This document shows positions 26,616-37,460 of a stretch of 64,000 nt of DNA, piece by piece. Positions within the stretch are counted from its first letter, which is position 1. The number at the start of each line of letters is the position of its first letter. A program made the translations under genes and the position numbers. This stretch comes from Holacanthus passer. Lineage: Eukaryota; Chordata; Actinopteri; Pomacanthidae. Below the pieces are notes generated by a model, which saw only the letters and a program-made list of their open reading frames with translations, made no database searches and had not been told where the DNA came from. The DNA lies in assembly GCA_025331565.1 (NCBI GenBank), contig JAFREQ010000027.1:620001-684000 (forward strand), read 5' to 3'.

Positions 26616-27590
26616 TAATCAACCAACTCTGCAGTTCCCCTCAGCCCTGCAGAGCTTTTTAGCATCTTTCAGCTCATTGTTCAAGTCTTCAACTCTGTTT
26701 CCAGATGCAGCAGGGTGCGTTTTTTTCTAGTAGGAAAGCTCTGATAAACCCACTGTACGCTACCTGTCCAGACAGACACAGTGAGCAACCAGCTGATGGA
26801 GACTGTGGAGGAATAAGCAGATAAAGAAACACATATTTGGCTTGGAAGCAGGTGGAGACCAAAACAGATGAGTGAGGAAGAAACACGACTCCAATGCTAA
26901 TGTTCATCATCTGCTAAATGTGTATAAAGTCAAGTGTTACATGGCTGCTGATACGTTGTGATAATACAGCGAGTGTCCAAGTGGCAGGTTCAAAGTTAAG
27001 GAACAATTGTGGACACGATAAAAAGAAAAATTCAGTCTTCACAGAAAACAGGAAGTCGTCTCTCCTGCTGTGAAACATTTTGCTTGACCCCTCCCACTCG
27101 GTGCACTTTGTGTCTCTATAACATCGCACTATTTCTTTTGCCCCCGTCAGACAGAGTCATAATTCCTACAGCTGCTTGGAGGCTTTGTCACTTAAATGTG
27201 AACATCCATCATTTTGGAGCATTTGCATTTGCAGTGTCAAGCTTTTAGGTCTGTTTCTGGCAGACTCTTATAACTCAGAGGAAAAGTAGGATATACATCT
27301 GAAGCAGTGAGGAGGTAAATTATTACGCATCACTAGTTAAGAGCTCTACAGGGATCTAGAAACACATGAATGTGATGATGGTTCTTAGCAAAGTTTGACA
27401 CTTTAGAGAAGATCAAGTAGACGTAATCTTTAAATACAAATAAAGTGGCATTAAAATAAGATTTTCAGATATGGATCTCTGTGCTTTGTTCGCTTGGAGT
27501 TTGATAAATAAAGTATCAACTGAGCAGCTACATTTATTCCAATAAATCCAATTATTAAGGAATCTTTTCACTTTTCAAAAGCCTTTTACG

Positions 27591-27591
27591 C

Positions 27592-27626
<35 letters not shown>
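27591..27626 (+). repeat. (CA)n microsatellite
   Basis: CA units with one CG interruption near the left end, then about 15 pure units. Confidence 0.95.
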
Positions 27627-27627
<1 letters not shown>

Positions 27628-28447
27628 CCCCGGTGCATGCAGCATGTATAATTACCAGTTTGTTTTCCAAAGCTTCTCACATCACAATGTTCACAGCCAA
27701 TATGTCACTTTTATGTTCAATACTTGACATCTAACATCTGCAGACACTCGTACTGTTTTTCCCCACTCGCATAAACACGCAGCCTCTCACATCCAACATA
27801 TTACTTCCCACTTTCAAATAACATTTTTCTCACATTCACCACTTAAACATTAGCGAAAACACACAAAGCTCTTGTGGGCAATTTACATCAACACACATCC
27901 CTCTCACGCAGCAGTGAAATACACCCTGTCAGCCTTTCACTCAGGAGCGAAAATGAGTTGGTTGCTGTTTTAGTTCCAAATAAAATTCCAGAACTTCTTT
28001 TGCTTTTGTGTATTCGGCCTTGGAATTAAATTTATATCGGGTGAACGTGCAGCATACGATTCACGCTGCCGCAACCTTACACCCGACCCTCGAAAAGAAT
28101 ATTAAAAGAAACTGTACTCAATCTAAAATAAGTTAAAAGCATCTTTATAAAACTGTGCAGCCAGGAAGAAACACAAATCAATTTCTGCACAAGGTGTTGA
28201 CGGTAAATTTAGTTAAAAAATAAACAAAACAAACCTTTTCACTATTGACTGACAGCCAAGTATCTGGAGAATTATATTAAAGAATTCCACATCTTATATT
28301 GTAAATCTGATACCAACCTTCAGCGCCAATGCAGGAAGTTGTGAGCCCTTTATTATTGAGGAGAAAAGTCAGTGAAGGTCAGGGGCTCGTCCAACTCGGA
28401 GGAGACCAGAGTTTGAGTCCCAGCGTCACAGACCTGCAATTAAAAAT

Positions 28448-28692
28448 AAAAATTGATACCACTCTCATATCAGCAATAAACAACAACGTGATGATGTGCA
28501 ATTTCTTGGCTCTGGACAGTTGCGAGGCAAACTTTGTTTGTTTTTATGAATGAAACAAACAAGCTATAACATGTTAATTAGTCAGAATTAGATGTGCAGA
28601 TTCTGTTACCTTCAGACAGAGCCCGGCTAGCTGTTTCCCTTTGTTTCCAGTCTTTATGCTAAGCTACGCTAATTGGCAGGTGGCTATAGGGT
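28448..28692 (+). mobile_element. Internally deleted copy (d) of the inverted-repeat-ended element
   Basis: The left arm (28451-28480, 'gataccactctcatatc') is followed by unrelated or decayed filler and then by a right-hand segment (28605-28680) reading 'cagacagagcccggctagctg', 'ttgtttccagtctttatgc' and 'taagctacgctaattggc'. These last phrases are highly characteristic of the perciform repeat represented by copies (a)-(c). This copy keeps both flanks but little of the centre. Confidence 0.65.
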
Positions 28693-28789
28693 TATTGCAG
28701 CGCTTTTCTTGTTCTCTGATTCAGGATGGTGGTAAAATGATAAACTGTAAATGTTTATGTATGTTTGACCTTTCGGAACATTGCAGCAC

Positions 28790-28905
28790 GTGTAATAAAA
28801 TCACGTAAGCTCAAAGGCCCGCTTACTAGCTTTCAGGGGCTTTCAACTGCATCTCATTGTCTTCTTCAGCAGATGGAAACGTCTCAGTCTGTCACAAACC
28901 GTAAA
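28790..28905 (-). mobile_element. Retroelement 3'-end fragment with hammerhead-like core (copy B)
   Basis: On the minus strand it reads CATCTG, CTGAAGA (28863-28869), a degenerate hairpin, GAAA (28841-28844), then GC-loop-GC and TA (28827-28840). This is the same architecture as copy A at 9.05 kb. The conserved order of core, short stem and TA in two diverged copies suggests it belonged to the element and is not chance. Penelope-like elements are the known fish retroelements with hammerheads, so that assignment is likely but unproven. Confidence 0.5.
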
Positions 28906-28962
28906 TATGATTGGGCTTCCTTTGATGACGCCTCACAACCAATCACAAACAATTATACCAGG

Positions 28963-29075
28963 AAATAATAATAATAATAAAAATAATGATAAGTTTATTT
29001 ATAGAGCACTTTTCCAGAACAGATGTCACCTTCACAGTGCTTCACAAATAACAAGCAGCAGACAGCACGATGCCA
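28963..29075 (+). repeat. (ATA)n run plus dispersed repeat end
   Basis: An (AATA/ATA)n run (28965-28990) leads into 'gtttatttatagagcac' and 'cacagtgcttcaca'. This pair of phrases is typical of a common fish interspersed repeat that ends in '…tttatatagcgc…aaagtgcttcaca'. Only a short piece remains. Confidence 0.5.
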
Positions 29076-30779
29076 GGAAACAATAAGTGTTCAGCAGAGG
29101 TGTATAATAAGAGTCACAGTCCCCCCTGTTGTCTGCAGCGTTGAACCCACCCAGGAGCTCCTCTAACAGCTTCAGGCTAATCAGAGAGAACACGGACCTC
29201 CCATTTCCTGTGCTTTGTCAGCCTGTCACCTGTGAAAAACCCAGCCAGCTTTGGTAGGACTCTTCCCAGTATTCCCATGGCTTTCCTTGACTGACACTTT
29301 CTGGAGGCCAGACGCCAATCACCGTTGGCTGAGTCGAGCTGTGTTTTCGCTCCGTTTGGCATAAAAACCCACTACAAAGGACGGCTGGGAGGTTGCGGTT
29401 AATGGGTTAGACATGAAACAAGAAAGTCAAGAAATTCCACTTGAAATCACGTCTGTAATTTCCCGCTACTCTTTACTGTGATGTTTTATGCAGGGGCATG
29501 GACGGCTACGAAGTCTGGTACTTTGGAGGGACGCACTTATTCTATGTACTCATTAACATTTCAACATGTCAGTGTGTGACATTCCAGGTTTGATTGAACA
29601 TGAGCAAGGAATTTATGAATAAGAGAACAAAAAAACATGAATAAACAAACGACATACTGCATATATATGATGAAAAGAAGTAGGTTGTGTTATACAATTC
29701 TAATGTGGCTTTATTATAATTCATTTTTATTCTTGATTTTTTTTTCTAATGTAACTTAACAAATGTGACTTAAATAGAAACTTACAATAGTGTATGATTT
29801 TAAAAAAATGTATTATTGCTGTATTCTGTTATAACAAAATGTGCACAAGGAATATAGTACTACAAAAACCAAACAAACAAATAATTTAAAAAAACCCCAA
29901 CAAATTAAAATGCATGTGTTTTAGTACAGTACTTCAATTGGACATAAATACAGTTTCTGACTAAATGTGTGTTATTGTTCTACCAGGGTGGTCATGTTGT
30001 TTGCGTGTTAGGTATCATAATTACGTATTACTTGAAGAATTTCAGATTTGAGTCAATTGTGGTGCAGAAATAAATCTAGAACGAAAGAAAAAAAAAGTAT
30101 CTGTATCAAGGGCATGTATCCTATGATCACTGCATGTATTTATGATCCAGATCATAATTTCAAAACACTTTATGATTTGAAAACATTTCAGCCTTGGTGC
30201 ATGTATCTCTCTCCCTCTCTCTCTCGCTCTCTCCTGTTGCTGTGCGTGTAATGAAGCTGTGGCCGTCATTTTTAAGCATCAACTCTGTTTTGTTGTTAGG
30301 AACAGCCAGTCCTAAAAATGTGGCAGCATAATGTCAACCCCCCTCCCCGACCACCTCTGCCCCTGTGGGGAAGTGGAAGCACCATGTTGGAGAGGATGAC
30401 ATTTCATGGTCCAGTAGCATTATCGCAATATAAAAACAAAACACCCTTGACTTTTTGCGAGAGCAGCGGTGGAGCCGTGGAGAGATGGAGAAAGAGACTG
30501 AGAATGCACATGTTTTAAATATTGAGGAGGAACAAAGGGGAGCTTGCAAAGTAGCTTCCCAAACACTGATTTCAGTAAATTACAGGATTCTGTAATAAAG
30601 GTGAGGGGAGAAAGTCTGCAAATAGCCTTTGATGGATTCAGAGCAGAGAAATGGCACAGTAGCAAAAAAGAAATAAAAAGACAGTGAGTTCAGTTGGCAG
30701 CTCGCTGAACTTCAACCAAAAGGTGAAAGCTTAGGAAAACTAAAAAAATCCATCTAGTAGCACATGGATGTTCACAAAT
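29076..30779. other. Non-coding stretch, no gene recognised
   Basis: AT-rich DNA, especially 29560-30050, where runs of A, T and TA dominate. The largest open frames (81 codons or fewer, near 30420-30665) show no motif. A (TC)n tract is listed separately. Confidence 0.5.
30206..30234 (+). repeat. (TC)n interrupted microsatellite
   Basis: TC units broken by two single-base changes (ccc and cgc). Confidence 0.85.
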
Positions 30780-31116
30780 TAATAGACAAAAACTGAAATG
30801 TAAAAAGATGTCACAGCTGGTAAAGCACAAGAACAAGGACTCAAGCTGAAGGCCTTTACTTGTCAAAGGTCTCAAAAGTCAAAAAGACAAACAGAGATAA
30901 AAAAAAAAAACAACAACAAAAAAACGGGAATACTAACTTGAAAAGCTGGACACAAGGGGGATGAAGACGAACTGGCACAAGAGGCAGGAAGAACAGAGAC
31001 TAAATACACTAAGAGAGGGGAGACAATGAGACACAGGTGAAACCAATCATGAAGGTGGGAAACAGACTGAAACAAGAGGAGAGGTGAGTGATGCAAAGGA
31101 AGGACACTGATGAAAA
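30780..31116 (-). mobile_element. Dispersed repeat, minus orientation (copy 2)
   Basis: Carries the core (31013-31055) shared with 22186-22228. The left part holds 'caagaacaaggactcaagc…' and an A-rich region, comparable to the 'gggactcaagagcacgac' start of copy 1, so the homology extends beyond the core. It is directly abutted on the right by copy (c) of the other family. The 74-codon minus-strand frame here is low-complexity and not a gene. Confidence 0.6.
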
Positions 31117-31290
31117 CATGACCAGGTTGTGGTTTTATCGGGGGTTATGTGCTGTTTCTTGACTGGGAGTAGTGAGTTTCTGAAGTCTAACTCTGGCTGG
31201 AGCAGACAGGAGAGTGGCATCGGTCTTCTTACCTCACACTCTGCAAGAAAGCAAATGAGGGTATTTCCCAAAACTACGTAAGAACTATTC
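31117..31290 (+). mobile_element. Right-end copy (c) of the inverted-repeat-ended element
   Basis: It begins inside the element ('gttgtggttttatcggggg', 'ttatgtgctg', 'tttcttgactgggagtag'). It then jumps to the right arm ('gacaggagagtggcatcgg', 'tcttcttacctcacactctg', 'gcaagaaagcaaatgag') and ends 'gtatttcccaaaactacg'. This last arm is the inverted counterpart of the left end 'atttttgggaaatatgc' in copy (a), which confirms the inverted-repeat structure of the family. Confidence 0.75.
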
Positions 31291-31347
31291 ACTCCAGGAT
31301 GACCTGTGAGGAAAAATGGAATGAAAGAAACTATGATGTCATTTTTC

Positions 31348-31367
31348 AAAAAAAAAAAAAAAAAAAA
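31348..31367 (+). repeat. Poly(A) tract
   Basis: Twenty consecutive A residues shortly after the end of copy (c). Confidence 0.85.
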
Positions 31368-34035
31368 GTAAACATGTAGAAAAACACGGCCATGAAACTG
31401 TCCATTAACCAAACCCCAGCCAGACCGCATTCTTTCCCAGGAACCAGACTGCCCAGCTTGCTGCCTTTGTGGTAGAAACAATTTATGACTGCGGCGCTGA
31501 AGTGGGTGGCACAGCAGGGTGGCAGATGCAGAGCGTTTAATTTAGACGAGCCAGATCAAAGAAGCACAGGAAGGTGTGGAAAAGGACGGTGAAAGAATGG
31601 GCTGGGTGTGCCATTGCTTTGCCAAGTCCAATATCTCATGAGTGGCTTTTTGTCTTTGGACCCCCCTGTTTGTTTCCACTCTGCTGCCCCTGACTTTAAA
31701 TGACATCAGCAGTGATCTATTACTAATTTCTGCTTGTAATTGACAAAACTTTGCGTGTTAATCATGTTTTGTACTTTATTTATTCGTCATATTTTGCAGC
31801 TCCAAATTAAACAGAGCCACTGTTTGTTCCTGTGATCTTACTGAAAGAAGTGTGGCTCGCTGGAAATCTATCTTTCCAGCCAACTGAGCTAAGCCATTGG
31901 GAGACAGTCTGGGGTTGGCTGCTCCCACTTCCTCTTGGTAATGGAAAAACCCACACTGAGAGTCAAGATAAAGAATGGGGAGCAGAATTCACATACTGTA
32001 TCTCAATTCCCGTTGGATTTGAGCCCCAGTGTGCACAAGGCACTTTTCAGTCCATGCATATCTATTCATTTTCAGAGAATGTATTAATTTAATTTACAAT
32101 ACTTTTGAAAGATTGTAAGAGCCATTTGAAAGCTCATTTGATCTTTCAGCAAATCCTCATTAGCCGCATGCTCTCATTGCTACTTTTCTTCAAAGCAAAC
32201 TGATTGAAACATCTTAATGCCGGCGCAGTTTGCCTTGAATGAGAAAGAGGATGGCTTCAATCTTCCACACGCCGTCACGAGAAAGTGGGAAGGAAGCGGA
32301 CTCCTCCAGGACTTCAATGCATTATTCCAGTCAATATATTGATGTATGTTTGAGAATGATCCAAGGGTAAAATCCCCTCGGAGACAAAGGTAAGAAGAGA
32401 AGGAGAGATGGTGATGTTTATATTCATTTGTCCTCTACTTGGTGAGACGTGCGCACTTCCTCTCACCCGCTCATGAATAATAAATGCTCACGCAGCCTAA
32501 ACTGACCTCTTTGCTATTACGTCAGATGATGGATTTGTTTGAAAGCCACTTGACCTTGTCTTAAACATCATCATTTTGCTGTGTCATTGACACTCGTACA
32601 AGGTTGCCAAGTCACAGCCTGGCACCAGCTGCGTGAAGTGCTGCAACAAAAAAATGCCTGCTCGGAGGTTTGGTTTCAGGGACTGTTAGTCCTGCGCGTC
32701 AAAGATACTCACTCATAACCTTTCTGTCTCATTTGTTTACTTTCAGCCAAATGTCACATTGTTTACATTAATTTAACTGAAGATGTCTTAATTATATCTC
32801 AAATGTCTCTTCCCCGATCTCTTTGTTTGTGTCTAATTAACTAAAATCTGATGGCAGCTAATACAAAATAAAGTGAATGCAATTTTCTAAAGTCATTGTC
32901 AGTCGACTTTTTTTCACCCAGCGCTGCAACTTGAAGTTAATTAAACGTGCTGTGTGTGCGTAGACACCTCTACTGAAAGCATCAATAGTCGCTGTGTGCC
33001 TCTTTAATGTATACCACGTTCAAGAAAGAACATCTGCACAATGGCTGATTTGTATGTCGGTCCTGTTTCATGCAGGCACACGTGAAAACACCTGCCAAGA
33101 CAGCAGTATGTAAAACATACAAACCACGAGAGTGCTGCTGATTTAAATCTCCTGCGAAGGGATGGATGCAACACAAAATCTCAACTGCCCTTGAACAGAG
33201 CATTTAAAAGCTCTTGGTGTAAATTTGACCTCCAGTTTGACCTTAACTGTTCTATTTCACACAGATTTTTGGATCTAATGAGGCTCTATTGGCTTTGCCG
33301 CTCGTCTCCACATCTCTGTGCATGAAATTTGAATCTATACGTGCTAAGATTGAATAAATAAACCTTTTGCACACTTGCTGTAGAATATTTTGATGCATGA
33401 AAAGATGCCTTAAGTGTGCAGACCACTCCTCAGATTATGACAATGCAAAATGGCAAAGTGTCTCAAATCAGTCACATGATTGGACAGATGCATCAGGTCA
33501 GTAGTGTCTCACAGAAATCAGGCGGTGCAGACAATAAAAGGAATGTTTATTATTTGCAGGCTAGTGGTCCAATATTAAACTGCTACATTCGCACAATTGC
33601 ACAAATGTAAACATACAATTTTGCAATCAACTTATGATACATCACATAAACAGATCGCAGACATACCTTCAACCGAAAATGAAGCTCAGACACCTGCAGT
33701 GAATGTGATTTACTGAAAATAGACTTTCAACATAGTATTAAGCTGGGTAAAGTGGGACTGTGCAGTAGACTCCTGCTTTCCAGCATGTAGTCTGATCCCA
33801 TGGGTAAAGAAGGACAGTTTACCATAATACATCTAATGGGAGGTCCTGATGTTTTGCAAAGGAAGATTGAAGAGAAGAGCTGTTTGTTCTGCCAGTTTCT
33901 CGAAGACATAACCGAGATTATTTTCACAGGAATATATGAATTTTCTCACACGTCTTAAATCCAGCATATACATACAGTAAATCTGTATGATCCAAAAACT
34001 GAATGACAAATAAGGCTGTACAATATCAGTATGCG
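31368..34035. other. Unique non-coding stretch, one possible conserved element
   Basis: No mobile element was recognised. The 32105-32345 part is listed separately. The 32455-32580 part (CATGAATAATAAATGCTCA…TTACGTCAGATGATGG) has a CRE-like TTACGTCA and looks similarly homogeneous. No open frame above 86 codons and no splice-flanked frame was found. Confidence 0.45.
32105..32345. promoter_or_regulatory. Candidate conserved non-coding element
   Basis: Repeat-free sequence with paired TTTGAAAG/CTTTCAG words, TCATTTGATCTTTCAG (LEF/TCF-like), CCTCATTAGCC (homeodomain-like) and a TTGCCTTGAATGAGAAAG segment. The density of recognisable binding words and the absence of slippage repeats make it a candidate enhancer. 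There is no direct evidence of function. Confidence 0.22.
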
Positions 34036-34039
34036 TCTG

Positions 34040-34640
34040 TGATCAGTTTTTTTTTGTTACGCCTCAGCACCAGTGACAGCTGTGGCCGTGGGCATTATGT
34101 TTTTGAGTCGTCCACAGCTGTCGTACAGTCAGATAACAGCGGGCACAAATGAGCTCCTGAAGCACCCTGTTTTACACCTGGGTGAGATGATCTGGTGGCT
34201 GAATGAGTCTGTCTGCTTGTTGTGGAGAGGGTGAGAGGAGTTACCCGTGATGGCTTTGTTTCGTCCATCTCCACCGCTGCCTCCACACCGTCCAGTTCCT
34301 ACCTGGTCTCATTTAACAGCTTGTTGAGACTGCTGACCTCCAAGCCTTGATGCCATCACACCCTTATGAAGAACAGAGCATTACAGACTGATAGAAGATC
34401 TGGAGGAGCCTGTTGCACACACTGAAGGATCTCAGGAAGAACAGTCTGTTCTGTCCCTTTCTGATGAGAACTTCAGTGGTGTGAGTCCAGTCCTGTTTTT
34501 TATTGATTTGGACCCCAAGGTGCTTCTTCCCGACCAGAACAGGGGGCCTCTTGTTCCTCTCGTGGTCCACAACAAGCTCATTGGTTTCACTGATACTGAG
34601 CTTCAGGTGACTTTCGTAAAGACGGCAAGATGTGAAGGCA
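34040..34640 (-). pseudogene. Decayed non-LTR retrotransposon (L2/CR1/Rex1-type), RT C-terminal part
   Basis: On the minus strand, 34570-34364 is open and continues upstream to about 34640. The reading includes '…SETNELVVDHER', '…GKKHLGVQINKKQDWT', '…RKGQNRLFFLRSF', '…CNRLLQIFYQSV'. The motif order (K-ELVVD, then YLGV-like HLGV, DWT, K-GQ-RL-FLR, F-V, FY-SV) is the thumb and post-RT region of fish Jockey-superfamily LINEs. Further along, in broken frames down to 34095, it matches the usual C-terminal tail ('…LNKLLNETR', 'LCPLLSDCTTAV'). Stops and frameshifts show it is dead. The 5' two thirds and the catalytic YADD part are missing. This is typical 5' truncation. Confidence 0.8.
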
Positions 34641-35280
34641 GTTTCTCACTGGAAACATACGTCAATATACTAATAAGTTCCATTTTACAAAAAAAAATAA
34701 GTTTTCATGACATGAGTCTGTCTGGCATGGATGTAAACTGCAACTTGTCGGCACAGGAATACAACCTGTTTTTTATTTTCATAGCTGTCAAATAAAAAAA
34801 AGCACTTGAAAAGCATGGTCACTGAAAATTCATGAGTTTGCTGGAGGCTGGAAGATCGTGACTAAACCTCCGTGACTGGACAGTATAGCTGGAGTGGAAA
34901 CCTATGATATTGTGTAGGTGTCAGGTTGTTTGTAGTTATAAAATATTAATGATGAGTATTGAACTGTAGGTATGGACATCAACATCGAGGCTCACTGCAG
35001 CTAAAGATTCTGGAGCCAGTGTTACAAATAACAACAAAAAGACGAATAACTTCTCATTGCAAACCACCCAAAGTTAATATCAGTGTATTTTGCATTTGTG
35101 TGAAAAAGAAAGAGAGGATTTTTGAAGTAACCTTGGCTGTAGTGGAGCCGGTCTGAGGGGCCGCTGCAGACAAAACGTGAGAGGACTGGAGAGAACGTGT
35201 GAACAAAACCGAACAGAAAAATATTAAGACGAGGAGAAGTTTCAAGTAAGACTATGAGAGAGACAACGGTGGAAAACTAA

Positions 35281-35338
35281 TGTGTGTGTGTCTGGAGGGG
35301 AGAGGCGAGTGTGTGTGTGTGTGTGTGAGAGAGAGAGC
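35281..35338 (+). repeat. Interrupted (TG)n…(GT)n(GA)n microsatellite
   Basis: A short TG run (35281-35291), a 17-bp G-rich interruption, then GT (35309-35327) running into GA (35327-35338). Same compound order as the tract at 17.7 kb. Confidence 0.9.
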
Positions 35339-36451
35339 GCTCCGTAATGTTGTCTCAGCTGGAAAGACAGTTTCAATAATGTTGTGTAGCGGGATGCAGC
35401 GCTCTTCTCTGTTATTACGGCTTCAGTATGTTCAAGATTTGAAAGCAATCAGTAAAATTTGTCTTTCACTTTTGATTTCAAAATTTGTCTGGATTTTAAA
35501 GTTCATCTCTTGCATTGATTAAATCTCTTGTTCACCAAAATTACACATTTAGAAGTTTTTTCATTTAAAAAAAATCCTTCATGTCTTAAAATGGCTCACA
35601 TTTGACTCCTCAGTTAGACGCGCAAATCAAGCATATGCAAATATCCCCTGCCTCTATCTCCGCCCACCTCTCCACCAATCAGCTGCAGGTCAAACGTACC
35701 TGCTCACCTTCGACTCTGCTCATCAAAACACACGTATCCTGTAAGAGCTTTACGCTACACAATGGAAAGTGATAATATAAGAGTAATTCAGTTATACATG
35801 TTCAAATCAGAAACCAATTCCGAAGAAGAAGAGATGCAAATTGTACAAGGTCACCTACGAGTTGATGTATCAAAATGGAAGTGTATTTAATTTACTGCTC
35901 TGTGCAACGTCAGAAACAGTAATAAACACGAACCTTTGACTTGATTACGTTTGCATGACATGAAAAGCCTCATCTCACACACTGACAGGATTGGTTCCTT
36001 AGGTATGTGACGTATGAAACCCTGTCTGAATCTGTGTTTCTGAGACTGTCACTGAGCAATGATTTGCTGCTGACTGCTTATTTCACTCATGATATGTCTT
36101 GTAGCATCTAAAAAATATCCCATGGACATGTTAACAAGGTTTAAAAACTTGATTTTCATTGGAGAGGTTATGTGAGAATTAGTTACAGGAGTAAATGGAC
36201 AACTGATATTTTCAATTTGCTACATATATAAATTTTGTCACCAAATTTCATCCCTGGTTAACTGTGTCTGACAATTGTCGGTCAAATCAGGTCTCAATCT
36301 TCATCTGTGTTGTGTTAAGAACAGAAGCGGCCTATCGCGCAGACTTGGTGCACAGGTGAGGTGAAGGACGGTCAAGAATGAGGCAGCTGACATGTCCTCC
36401 AAAAGCATAGAGCGAAAGAAGAGATGGAGAAAATATATGTCAGGATGAGTC

Positions 36452-36454
<3 letters not shown>

Positions 36455-36485
<31 letters not shown>
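36455..36485 (+). repeat. (GA)n microsatellite
   Basis: About 15 pure GA units. It sits in a longer purine-rich segment (36400-36540) with 'gatgaa/gatgag' words. Confidence 0.95.
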
Positions 36486-36487
<2 letters not shown>

Positions 36488-37401
36488 TCTGCGAGAGGGA
36501 AAGACGCTGACAGAGATGAAGAGATGAAGAGATGAGCGTGTACGTGACAGAGAAAGCTAAGTGTGATACATAGCCGCCTCTGGCAAGATCTTAATAATGT
36601 GTTGTGTGTCATGCACTGTTATTTTCTAATCTTGCATGAGAATGTGATTAGACATCAGATAATCTATGAAACAACGTGTAATGCACCCTGATTTTAAACT
36701 TGGTAAGGGCCTTATGCAAAGACCTGGAGGGAATAATTAAGGCTTAGGCTGGAGTGGGATCATGTCTTGGTAACGTTTGATCGACAAAATAATGACACCA
36801 GATTTCCTGTGTGATAGGTAATTTTGTAAAGTCGTGTTTACAGGGCTGACAGTGATGGTAAATGCTTGTGTCTGCTGTTCTGACAAGCACAATTAGATGA
36901 GTTTCGTTTGTTCAGATAGTTAAGTAGTTACAGCCGTCATCTCTGGAGCCATATCTTCTGGCACAAATAATAATAAAATGCCGTGATGCTGCACTTTGCC
37001 GCCACAAAGTATGACTTGCAAATACCAAACTTGTTAGTAAGAGCCGAGATGAAATGCATGAGATAACAGAAAATGGCTGAATAACAAAAGGTATTCACAA
37101 CGTTGATATTTAATATATTCTGTCACAGACACTTTCAGTCCCACCTGACAATGTGGAATACAGATGATTTCATCTCGTTACAATTCAAAGCTTCAACAAA
37201 ATAATACAGTAGAATGTCATTATTAGGACAGTCTTCAGGGGTCTCTATATTTAGAATTATATTCAAACACCGCAGCTCACAAAAATAATTCATTTTCCTT
37301 TTGACACCAGGAAACTAGATCTGAATTTAAGAATTGAGGAAGTATCCTATTTTCCTTGTTTCTGTGGGTCATATGATTTCAAAACTAACATCAATGTGCA
37401 G

Positions 37402-37460
37402 CCGGACAGACAGACAGACAGATAGATATATTTAATTGTCCCAAAATGGGATATTCATGA
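37402..37460 (-). mobile_element. LINE 3'-end tail, minus orientation
   Basis: (GACA)n(GATA)n at 37405-37430 followed by 'tttaattgtcccaaaatggg'. Read on the minus strand this is 'CCCATTTTGGGACAATTAAA' then (TATC)n(TGTC)n. That is the familiar fish LINE 3' end of the 'gggatcaataaa + short tandem tail' type. Only the last 60 bp or so is recognisable. Confidence 0.6.

Larger units (their letters stand above)
24706..28447. other. Non-coding stretch with two (CA)n tracts
   Basis: Unique AT-rich DNA. The longest frame is 97 codons (25811-26104) with no known domain. At 25943-25960 there is a short CCGCC-rich run (cgccgccactgccgccgc). At 28370-28435 the sequence has a B-box-like 'gtttgagtccc' preceded by 'ggctcg', which hints at a decayed tRNA-like segment, but no cloverleaf could be drawn. 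Confidence 0.45.
34645..37399. other. Non-coding stretch with microsatellites
   Basis: Short tracts at 35281-35338 and 36455-36485 are listed separately. Open frames over them (68-103 codons) are repeat-driven. Otherwise unique AT-rich DNA with nothing recognised. Confidence 0.5.

Noticed and set aside
28370..28435. tRNA-like or SINE head with 'gtttgagtccc'
   Set aside because: Only a B-box-like word. No A box at the correct distance and no foldable cloverleaf.
31047..31481. 144-codon minus-strand frame
   Set aside because: Spans the junction of two repeats and reads through the poly(A) tract as a phenylalanine run.
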